Shown in pieces: positions 55,248 through 63,702 of a stretch of DNA of 64,000 bases. Each line of letters opens with the position of its first letter. Position 1 is the stretch's first letter. This stretch comes from Halictus rubicundus (taxonomy: Eukaryota; Arthropoda; Insecta; Hymenoptera; Halictidae): the NCBI RefSeq assembly GCF_050948215.1, contig NW_027488712.1, forward strand, positions 248,001-312,000. Direction: 5' to 3'. The position numbers and the translations under genes were made by a program. The notes under the pieces are model-generated. The model saw nothing but the letters and a program-made list of their open reading frames with translations, ran no database searches and had not been told where the DNA came from.

Positions 55248-58200
55248 TTCTATCCTATCCTATCCTCTATCCTATCCTATCCTCTATCCTATCCTATCCT
55301 CTATCCGATCCTATCCTCTATCCTATCCTATCCTCTATCCTATCCTATCTTCTATCCTATCCTCTATCCGATCCTATCCTCTATCCTATCCTATCCTCTA
55401 TCCTATCCTATCCTCTATCCTATCCTATCCTCTATCCTATCCTATCCTATCCTCTATCCTATCCTATCCTCTCTCCTATCCTATCCTCTATCCTATCCTA
55501 TCCTCTATCCTGTCCTATGCTCTATCCTATCCTATCCTCTATCCTATCCGCTCCTCTATCCTATCCTATCCTCTGTCCTATCCTATCCTCTATCCTATCC
55601 AATCCTCTATCCTATCCACTCCTCTATCCTATCATATCCTCTATCCTATAATATCCTCTATCCTATCCTATCCTCTATCCAATCATCTATCCTATCCTAT
55701 CCTCTATCCTATCCTATCCTCTATCCTATCCTATCTTCTATCCTACCCTATCATCTATCCTATCAAATCTCCTATCCTATCCTCTATCCTATCGTATCCT
55801 CTATCCTATCCTATCTTCTATCCTATCCTATCCTCTATCCTATCAAATCCCCAATCCTATCCTCTATCCTATCCTATCCTCTATCCTATCCTATCCTCTA
55901 TCCTATCCTATCCTCTATCCGATCCTATCCTCTATCCTATCCTATCCTCTATCCTATCCTATCCTCTATCCTATCCTATCCTCTATCCTATCCTATCCTC
56001 TATCCTATCCTATCTTCTATCCTATCCTATCCTCTATCCTATCAAATCCCCAATCCTATCCTCTATCCTATCCTATCCTCTATCCTATCCTATCCTCTAT
56101 CCTATCCTATCCTCTATCCGATCCTATCCTCTATCCTATCCTATCCTCTATCCTATCCTATCCTCTATCCTATCCTATCCTCTATCCTATCCTATCCTCT
56201 ATCCTATCCTATCCTCTATCCTATCCTATCCTCTATCCTATCCTATCCTCTATCCTATCCTATCCTCTATCCTATCCTATCCTCTATCCTATCCTATCTT
56301 CTATCCTATTCTATCCTCTATCCTATCCTTTCCTCTATCCTACCCTATCCTCTATCCTATCCTCTATCCTATCCTATCCTCTATCCTATCGTATCCTCTA
56401 TCCTATCCTATCTTCTATCCTATCCTATCCTCTATCCTATCCTATCCTCTATCCTATCCTATCCTCTTTCCGATCCTATCCTCTATCCTATCCTATCCTC
56501 TATCCTATCCTATCCTCTATCCTATCTTCTATCCTATCCTATCCTCTATCCTATCAAATCCCCTATCCTATCCTCTATCCTATCCTATCCTGTATCCTAT
56601 CCAATCCTCAATCCTATACTATCATCTATCCTCTATCCTATCCAATCCTCTATCCTATCCATTCCTCTATCCTATCATATCCTCTATCCTATAATATCCT
56701 CTATCCTATCCTATCCTGTATCCTATCCAATCCTCAATCCTATCCTATCATCTATCCTATCAAATCCCCTATCCTATCCTCTATCCTATCCTATCCTGTA
56801 TCCTATCCAATCCTGAATCCTATCCTATCATCTATCCTCTATCCTATCCAATCCTCTATCCTATCCATTCCTCTATCCTATCATATCTTCTATCCTATCC
56901 TATCCTCTATCCTATCCTATCCTCTATCCTATCCTATCCTCTATCCTATCCTTTCCTGTATCCTATCCAATCCTCTATCCTATCCTATCCTCTATCCTAT
57001 CGTATCCTCTATCCTATCCTATCTTCTATCCTATCCTATCCTCTATCCTATCCTATCCTCTATCCTATCCTATCCTCTATCCGATCCTATCCTCTATCCT
57101 ATCCTATCATCTATCCTCTATCCTATCCAATCCTCTATCCTATCCTATCCTCTATCCTATCCTATCCTCTATCCGATCCTATCCTCTATCCTATCCTATC
57201 CTCTATCCTATCCTATCCTCTATCCTATCCTATCCTCTATCCTATCCTATCCTCTATCCTATCCTATCTTCTATCCTATCCTATCCTCTATCCTATCAAA
57301 TCCCCAATCCTATCCTCTATCCTATCCTATACTATCCTATCCTCTATCCTATCCTATCCTCTATCCGATCCTATCCTCTATCCTATCCTATCCTCTATCC
57401 TATCCTATCCTCTATCCTATCCTATCCTCTATCCTATCCTATCCTATCCTCTATCCTATCCTATCCTCTCTCCTATCCTATCCTCTATCCTATCCTATCC
57501 TCTATCCTGTCCTATGCTCTATCCTATCCTATCCTCTATCCTATCCGCTCCTCTATCCTATCCTATCCTCTGTCCTATCCTATCCTCTATCCTATCCTAT
57601 CCTCTATCCTATCCTATCCTCTATCCTATCCTATCCTCTATCCTATCCTATCCTCTATCCTATCCTATCCTCTATCCAATCCTATCTTCTATCCTATCCT
57701 ATCCTCTATCCTATCAAATCCCCTATCCTATTCTCTATCCTATCCTATCCTCTATCCTGTCCTATGCTCTACCCTATCCTATCCTCTATCCTATCGTATC
57801 CTGTATCCTATCCTATCTTCTATCCTATCCTATCCTCTATCCTATCCAATCCTCTATCCTATCCTATCCTCTATCCTATCCTATCCTCTATCCTATCGTA
57901 TCCTCTATCCTATCCTATCTTCTATCCTATCCTATCCTCTATCCTATCCTATCCTCTATCCTATCCTATCCTCTATCCTCTATCCTATCTAATCCTCTAT
58001 CCTATCCTATCCACTATCCTATCATATCCTCTATCCTATCCTATCCTCTATACTATCCTCTATCCTATCCTATCCTCTATTCTATCAAATCACCTATCCT
58101 ACCGTCTATCCTATCCTATCCTGTATCCTATCCAATCCTCTATCCTATCCTATCATCTATCCTCAAGTCTATCCTTTCCTGTATCCTATCCAATCCTCTA
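55248..58200. repeat. HOR block with 1,997-bp spacing
   Basis: CTGTCCTATGCTC followed by CCGCTCCTC and CTCTGTCC occurs with its ATG at 55,517 and 57,514, 1,997 bp apart. The region also holds ATCAAATCCCCAATCC variants at about 55,844, 56,041 and 57,296. Confidence 0.75.
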
Positions 58201-61200
58201 ACCTATCCTATCCTCTATCCTATCCTGATCTCTATCCTATCCTATCCTCTATCCTATCCTCTATCCTATCCTCTATCCTAGCCTATCCTCTATCCTATCC
58301 TATCCAATCCCCTAACCTATGCTCTATCCTATCCTACCCACTAAAATATCGTATACTCTATCATATCCTATCCTCTATCCTATAATATCATCTATCCGTT
58401 CCTACTCTCTATCCTAACCTATTCTCTATCCTATCCTCTATCCTATCCTCTATCCTAAGCTATCATCTATCCTATCAAATCCCCTATCCTATCCTCTATC
58501 CTATCCTCTACCCTATCCTATCCTCTATCATATCCTATCCTCTATCCTATACTATCCTCTATCCTATCCTATCCTCTATCCATTCCTATCCTCTATCCTA
58601 TCATATCCTCTATACTATAATATCCTCTGTCCTATCCTATCCTCTATCCAATCCTCTATCCTATCCTATCCTCCATCCTATCCTATCCTCTATCCTATCC
58701 TATCCTCTATTATATCCTATCTTCTATTATATCCTATCCTCTATCCTATCCTATCCTCTATATTATCCTATCCTCTATCCTATAATATCCTCTATCCTAT
58801 CCTATCGTCTATCCTATCCTATCCCCTATCCTATCCTCTATCCTATCCTATCCTATCCTCTATATTATCCTATCCTCTATCCTATCCTATCCTCTATCCT
58901 ATCCTATCCTCTATCCTATCCTATCCTCTATCCTATCCTATCCTCTATCCTATCCTATCCTCTATCCTATCCTATCGTCTATCCTATCGTCTATCCTATC
59001 CTCTATCCTATCCACTATCATACCCTATCATCTATCCTATCAAATCCCCTATCCTATCCTCTATACTATCGTATCCTCTACCCTATCCTATCTTCTATCC
59101 TATCCTATCCTCTATCCTATCAAATCCCCTATCCTATCCTATCCTCTATCCTATCCTATCCTCTCTCCTATAATATCATCTATCCGTTCCTATTCTCTAT
59201 CCTAACCTATTCTCTATCCTATCCTCTTCCCTATCCACTATCCTACCCTATCATCTATCCTATCAAATCCCCTATCCTATACTCTATCCTATCGTATCCT
59301 CTACCCTATCCTATCTTCTATCCTATCCTATCCTCTATCCTATCAAATCCCCTATCCTATCCTCTATCCTATCCTATCCTCTATCCTATCCTATCCACTA
59401 TCCTATCATATCCTCTATCCTATAATATCCTCTATCCTATCCTATCCTCTATCCAATCCTCTATCCTTTCCTATCCTCTATCCTATCCTATCCTCTATCC
59501 TATCCTATCCTCTATCCTATCCTATCCTCTATCCTATCCTATCCTCTATCCTATCAAATCCCCTATCCTATCCTCTATCCTATCCTATCCTGTATCCTAT
59601 CCAATCCTCTATCCTATCCTATCATCTATCCTCTATCCTATCCAATCCTCTATCCTATCCTATCCACTATCCTATCATATCCTCTATCCTATCCTATCCT
59701 CTATACTATCCTCTATCCTATCCTATCCTCTATTCTATCAAATCACCTATCCTACCGTCTATCCTATCCTATCCTGTATCCTATCCAATCCTCTATCCTA
59801 TCCTATCATCTATCCTCAAGTCTATCCTTTCCTGTATCCTATCCAATCCTCTAACCTATCCTATCCTCTATCCTATCCTGTCCTCTATCCTATCCTATCC
59901 TCTATCCTATCCTCTATCCTATCCTCTATCCTAGCCTATCCTCTATCCTATCCTATCCAATCCCCTAACCTATGCTCTATCCTATCCTACCCACTATAAT
60001 ATCGTATACTCTATCATATCCTATCCTCTATCCTATAATATCATCTATCCGTTCCTACTCTCCATCCTAACCTATTCTCTATCCTATCCTCTATTCTATC
60101 CTCTATCCTAAGCTATCATCTATCCTATCAAATCCCCTATCCTATCCTCTATCCTGTCGTATCCTCTATCCTATCCTATCTTCTATCCTATCCTATCCTC
60201 TATCCAATCAAATCCCCTATCCTATCCTCTATCCTATCCTATCCTCAATCCTATCCTATCCTCTATCCTATCCTATCCTCTATCCTATCCTATCCTCTAT
60301 CCTATCCTCTACCCTATCCTATCCTCAATCCTATCCTATCCTCTATCCTATCCTATCCTCTATCCTATCCTATCCTCTATCCTATCCTCTACCCTATCCT
60401 ATCCTCTATCATATCCTATCCTCTATCCTATACTATCCTCTATGCTATCCTATCCTCTATCCTATCCTATCCTCTATCCTATCATATCCTCTATACTATA
60501 ATATCCTCTGTCCTATCCTATCCTCTATCCAATCCTCTATCCTATCCTATCCTCTATCCTATCCTATCCTCTATCCTATCCTATCCTCTATTATATCCTA
60601 TCTTCTATTATATCCTATCCTCTATCCAATCAAATCCCCTACCCTATCCTCTATCCTATCCTATCATCTATCCTCAAGTCTATCCTTTCCTGTATCCTAT
60701 CCAATCCTCTAACCTATCCTATCCTCTATCCTATCCTGTCCTCTATCCTATCCTATCCTCTATCCTATCCTCTATCCTATCCTCTATCCTAGCCTATCCT
60801 CTATCCTATCCTATCCAATCCCCTAACCTATGCTCTATCCTATCCTACCCACTATAATATCGTATACTCTATCATATCCTATCCTCTATCCTATAATATC
60901 ATCTATCCGTTCCTACTCTCCATCCTAACCTATTCTCTATCCTATCCTCTATTCTATCCTCTATCCTAAGCTATCATCTATCCTATCAAATCCCCTATCC
61001 TATCCTCTATCCTGTCGTATCCTCTATCCTATCCTATCTTCTATCCTATCCTATCCTCTATCCAATCAAATCCCCTATCCTATCCTCTATCCTATCCTAT
61101 CCTCAATCCTATCCTATCCTCTATCCTATCCTATCCTCTATCCTATCCTATCCTCTATCCTATCCTCTACCCTATCCTATCCTCAATCCTATCCTATCCT

Positions 61201-61989
61201 CTATCCTATCCTATCCTCTATCCTATCCTATCCTCTATCCTATCCTCTACCCTATCCTATCCTCTATCATATCCTATCCTCTATCCTATACTATCCTCTA
61301 TCCTATCCTATCCTCTATCCTATCCTATCCTCTATCCTATCATATCCTCTATACTATAATATCCTCTGTCCTATCCTATCCTCTATCCAATCCTCTATCC
61401 TATCCTATCCTCTATCCTATCCTATCCTCTATCCTATCCTATCCTCTATTATATCCTATCTTCTATTATATCCTATCCTCTATCCAATCAAATCCCCTAC
61501 CCTATCCTCTATCCTATCCTATCATCTATCCTCAAGTCTATCCTTTCCTGTATCCTATCCAATCCTCTATCCTATCCTATCCTCTATCCTATCCTGTCCT
61601 TTATCCTATCCTATCCTCTATCCTATTCTATCCTCTATCCTATCCTATCCTCTATCCTATCCTATCCTCTATCCGATCCTATCCTCTATCCTATCCTATT
61701 CTCTATCCTATCCTATCGTCTATCCTATCGTCTATCCTATCCTCTATCCTATCCACTATCCTACCCTATCATCTATCCTATCAAAACCCCTATCCTATCC
61801 TCTATCCTATCGTATCCTCTACCCTATTCTATCTTCTATTCTATCCTATCCTCTATCCTATCCTATAGTTTATCCTATCCTATCCTCTATCCTATCCTAT
61901 CCTCTATCCTATCCTATACTCTATCCTATCCTATCCTCTATCCTCTATCCGATCCTATCCTCTATCCCATCCTATCCTCTATCCTATCC
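58200..61989. repeat. Diverged array zone with 858-bp tandem pair
   Basis: Satellite with a higher density of substitutions than the interior: CCACTATAATATCG, CCGTTCCTACTCTCC, CTAAGCTATC, CCCTAACCTATGC. The marker AACCTATGC lies at 58,314, 59,967 and 60,825 (spacing 1,653 and 858). TCTATCCTTT lies at 59,821, 60,679 and 61,538 (858 and 859), so about 59,820-60,678 is duplicated at 60,679-61,537. Within each copy an 80-bp tandem starts with ATCCTCAATC (60,241/60,321). Confidence 0.85.
61974..61989. repeat. Possible target-site duplication, left
   Basis: ATCCTCTATCCTATCC directly before the poly-T run equals the 16 bases directly after the island (63,687-63,702). Because this is plain satellite sequence, the match may be trivial. 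Confidence 0.3.
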
Positions 61990-62013
61990 TTTTTTTTTTT
62001 TTTTTTTTTTTTT
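61990..62013. repeat. Poly-T tract (24 T)
   Basis: Uninterrupted run of 24 T at the left border of the island, immediately after TATCC of the satellite. It reads as a poly-A tail on the minus strand, or as a simple homopolymer at the junction. Confidence 0.9.
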
Positions 62014-62260
62014 AATGGAAATTTGCCTATATTTTAGGTACTGGTGCTTACAGTAATTCTCCGCAGTTATGTTCTATTATACATATATCAATTACGTTGT
62101 ATTCTAAGCTTATAACACATATTAAACACATATCACATATATAACACATATAAAACTACTCTAAGTCTAGATCTATTTCGCAAGTATTATATCGCACGCT
62201 TATCTAAAATTAACCTAATCTACTATTATTCCCTATTATTCAACTCAAACTATTTAACCT
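62014..62260. other. AT-rich segment of the island
   Basis: AT-rich, without a usable open frame on either strand. It contains a minisatellite-like cluster of AACACATAT-type units at 62,114-62,122, 62,125-62,133, 62,134-62,140 (CACATAT) and 62,143-62,151. A TTTTAG|GTA acceptor-like site ends near 62,037. Nothing else recognised. Confidence 0.5.
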
Positions 62261-62308
62261 AACGGGTGGACCTCGAAGGGCCTAGCGAACTCTTAGGGTC
62301 TCTCGAAA

Positions 62309-62369
62309 TTCAAGGAAATTGAAAATTTGACCTTGAACACAAGAGTAAACTAGGTGTTTTAGCCTAGTT
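62309..62369. other. Two inverted repeats
   Basis: TTCAAGG (62,309-62,315) pairs with CCTTGAA (62,331-62,337). AACTAGG (62,348-62,354) pairs with CCTAGTT (62,363-62,369) across an 8-base loop. Both are perfect 7-bp stems; function unknown. Confidence 0.5.
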
Positions 62370-62489
62370 GACCCCTATTTTTTATAACCGGGATGGATAG
62401 AGGTGAGGATACCTAGCACCTTTCCTGTGTAACTCTTTTTCGTAGCATGCACCTATCTACCTGTAGATGCTGCTATCTCGGTTGTTGCC

Positions 62490-62569
62490 GGGGGGCGCGA
62501 GTTTGTGACAACCTCCGAAGCTTTGCTTCGGAGACCAATGTAGCTTACGGGCTACCCCCCCTGCCCCCC
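62490..62569. other. Structured segment: G6, two hairpins, C7/C6
   Basis: A G6 run (62,490-62,495) is followed by a perfect 9-bp hairpin (CTCCGAAGC 62,513-62,521, loop TTT, GCTTCGGAG 62,525-62,533), a 5-bp hairpin (GTAGC 62,540-62,544 with GCTAC 62,551-62,555), then C7 (62,555-62,561) and C6 (62,564-62,569). The G run can pair with a C run to close a two-branch structure. It may be a folded RNA or cruciform-prone DNA; no RNA family is recognised. Confidence 0.5.
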
Positions 62570-62648
62570 ACGTGCTCAGAATTTTTTTTTCTCTAAAACT
62601 TTTTCGACACCCGGTATATTTTGAAAACTAAACTTTATCCGATTTAGT

Positions 62649-62662
62649 CGAGCGACGGCTCG
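62649..62662. other. 5-bp hairpin CGAGC/GCTCG
   Basis: CGAGC (62,649-62,653) and GCTCG (62,658-62,662) flank GACG. Short, and possibly chance. Confidence 0.35.
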
Positions 62663-62868
62663 TTGGAAAGGTCTTGATCCGTGTAGAATTTTCACCGTGT
62701 TACTTTTTCGAATTTCTTGAAAATTAGGGTAATTTTCTCTGTATCTCCGAAATGGGTGGGCAAATCGAAAGAAGTTTTTTAGGGGGAAGAATACTTCTCC
62801 GTTTCCACCCTAAAATACTCGCCGTCCTCGATAATAGTTGAGTTCAAAATTTCGCTTCGATCGGTTAA

Positions 62869-62977
62869 CTTTGGCCTACTGCCATAACCACGAAATCGCC
62901 TAACAAAATCAATGGTCCGGTAAAGACGTGTTACGGCTCATTCGGAAGCCACGGCCTAGCCCTACAATTTCGCCAAG
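62869..62977 (+). other. Exon-like open stretch before an intron
   Basis: A frame is open from 62,869 (after TAA at 62,866) to a donor-like site AAG|GTACTT at 62,977/62,978. Joined across the candidate intron 62,978-63,045 it runs eight more codons to a TAA. It has no in-frame ATG. The peptide is not recognised, so this is a possible exon of a decayed gene or element, or chance. Confidence 0.2.
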
Positions 62978-63045
62978 GTACTTTTTCGTAATCTCTTCTA
63001 GTAAGCCTAATTTTCACTGCTTTAATTCTCTATTTCTATTTTTAG
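62978..63045 (+). other. Candidate 68-bp intron
   Basis: Donor AAG|GTACTT, branch-like CTAAT at 63,007-63,011, a T-rich tract and acceptor CTATTTTTAG|GTT. Size and layout suit short introns of insects and other compact-intron eukaryotes. The donor is weaker than consensus. Confidence 0.35.
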
Positions 63046-63072
63046 GTTCCGCAAGCTTGTGCAGGGTTTAAC

Positions 63073-63318
63073 ATGAGAAAAGGAAGGAATACTATGACAC
63101 TCAGTAGAGATTTTCACCTTGTCCTACCTTATTCTAGTTACTGTCCCTTAGAGGTGCGAAAAAAGTGGCGGACTCGACCGACCCCTTGTGTTAATCGAAT
63201 CCTTTTCTTTTCCCGGTCTCTTCCCAAGCTTCTTCCAATTATTCGTACTGTTTTTTCCGTTCTTTCCACAGTTCTCACTAATATTCAGTTCAGTTCAATT
63301 ATTCACTCACTTGTCTAA
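63073..63318 (+). CDS. Hypothetical 81-codon frame, doubtful
   Basis: ATG at 63,073 to TAA at 63,316-63,318. The frame is also open upstream to GTT at 63,046, directly after the candidate splice acceptor, with a TAG closing it just before. The product begins MRKGRNTMTL, is basic in its first half and rich in Leu, Ile, Phe, Ser and Val in its second. I see no signal peptide, no clear membrane helix, no known motif and no Kozak-like context of note. It does not extend into the satellite and has no neighbouring gene. It may be part of a degraded element or simply a chance frame. Confidence 0.15.
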   Translation: MRKGRNTMTLSRDFHLVLPYSSYCPLEVRKKWRTRPTPCVNRILFFSRSLPKLLPIIRTVFSVLSTVLTNIQFSSIIHSLV

Positions 63319-63428
63319 TTGTTCGTAGCTAATTCTTTTTTTTTTAAATCTAACCCAAACCCAAACTAATTTAATTATGCTTGGATTCCGGTTAAGTTAA
63401 ATTCACAGTCTTTCAAACACTTTTTCAG
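63319..63428 (+). other. Non-coding stretch ending in a splice-acceptor-like site
   Basis: AT-rich, with CCCAAACCCAAAC near 63,355 and a T-rich tract ending CACTTTTTCAG at 63,428. The acceptor-like end precedes the frame described next. No convincing donor is seen upstream. Confidence 0.25.
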
Positions 63429-63516
63429 ATTTTTTACGCGGAGGCTAACGGTCTTGCCCCTGAACGCGACGGTTCACGCCCGGCACTCCGCGGTATATTC
63501 CCGATCTTTCTCTCAG
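63429..63516 (+). other. Exon-like segment
   Basis: 88 bp between an acceptor-like CAG (63,428) and a consensus donor CAG|GTAAGT (63,516/63,517). Two frames are open. One ends in phase 0 at the donor and continues open across the intron into the satellite beyond 63,687. The other joins in phase 1 and stops at TAG at 63,617-63,619. I do not recognise either peptide. Confidence 0.3.
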
Positions 63517-63574
63517 GTAAGTATATTTATAATTTAATATAACTTCTAATTTTTTTTTTTGTTTTTTACTTCAG
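63517..63574 (+). other. Candidate 58-bp spliceosomal intron
   Basis: Donor CAG|GTAAGTAT is a full consensus match. CTAAT at 63,546-63,550 sits 24 bp before the acceptor, followed by a nearly pure T tract and TTACTTCAG|GTT. All three signals in correct spacing make this the best gene-like signature in the window. It lies on the + strand, opposite to the orientation suggested by the poly-T tail. Confidence 0.55.
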
Positions 63575-63686
63575 GTTTCCCTCTTAGCACGCTCGAAACA
63601 ACTACTGAAAATCCGTAGAAAAAATTCCGTGATGCTACTTGAAACTTTACTAATCGATGTGACTCGGCTGGAAGTTCAAATCGCTC
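63575..63686 (+). other. Post-intron segment to the satellite junction
   Basis: Unique sequence ending GTTCAAATCGCTC before satellite starts at ATCC (63,687). One frame is open throughout and runs into satellite. AGTTCAAATCG at 63,673-63,683 matches 9 of 11 bases of a tRNA/SINE B box, but no A box or foldable T arm is seen. Confidence 0.3.
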
Positions 63687-63702
63687 ATCCTCTATCCTAT
63701 CC
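63687..63702. repeat. Possible target-site duplication, right
   Basis: ATCCTCTATCCTATCC, identical to 61,974-61,989. See the left copy for the caveat that this is ordinary satellite sequence. Confidence 0.3.

Larger units (their letters stand above)
1..61989. repeat. 17-bp satellite array, main block
   Basis: Tandem array of the 17-bp unit CTATCCTATCCTATCCT, that is three CTATC pentamers plus a CT spacer. Unit spacings of 7, 12 and 22 bp also occur where one, two or four pentamers lie between CT spacers. The + strand consensus is C 7, T 7, A 3, G 0; every G in the array marks a variant monomer (CCGATCC, TATCGTATCC, CTGTCC, CTGTATCC). The complementary strand has a GG pair every five bases. 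No gene, RNA gene or terminator is supported inside it. Long frames such as 9,540-13,280, 15,834-19,394 and 44,136-47,693 are read-through of the satellite and should not be annotated as proteins. Array size and homogeneity suggest heterochromatin; centromere function is only an inference. Confidence 0.98.
61990..63686 (-). mobile_element. Non-satellite island, putative inserted element
   Basis: About 1.7 kb with no resemblance to the 17-bp repeat, flush with satellite on both sides. Read on the minus strand it would end in a 24-base poly-A tail, as non-LTR retroelements and other retroposed sequences do, and it is flanked by a 16-bp direct repeat. Against this, the plausible splice signals all lie on the + strand, no AATAAA is seen before the tail and no long minus-strand frame exists. 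No terminal inverted repeat or reverse transcriptase motif is visible. It could be a decayed retroelement, a non-autonomous DNA element, or a captured gene fragment with a chance poly-T tract. Orientation is tentative. Confidence 0.4.

Noticed and set aside
1..61989. CRISPR-like array of short repeats
   Set aside because: There are no unique spacers; repeat units abut directly and differ only by point variants. No cas-like gene is present.
1..61989. Telomeric repeat
   Set aside because: The unit does not match TTAGG, TTAGGG, TTTAGGG or other common telomere types, and the array continues on both sides of an insertion without a chromosome end.
63346..63372. CCCAAACCCAAAC as interstitial telomere sequence
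   Set aside because: Only two imperfect units in an AT-rich context, too short to support this.
63673..63683. tRNA or SINE B box (AGTTCAAATCG)
   Set aside because: It matches 9 of 11 bases, but there is no A box at suitable distance and the flanks do not form a T-arm stem.
61990..63686. LTR retrotransposon or DNA transposon with terminal repeats
   Set aside because: I found no matching direct or inverted termini and no transposase, integrase or reverse transcriptase motif in either strand.
61974..63702. 16-bp flanking direct repeat as proof of target-site duplication
   Set aside because: The 16-mer is ordinary satellite sequence present throughout the array, so the match is expected by chance.
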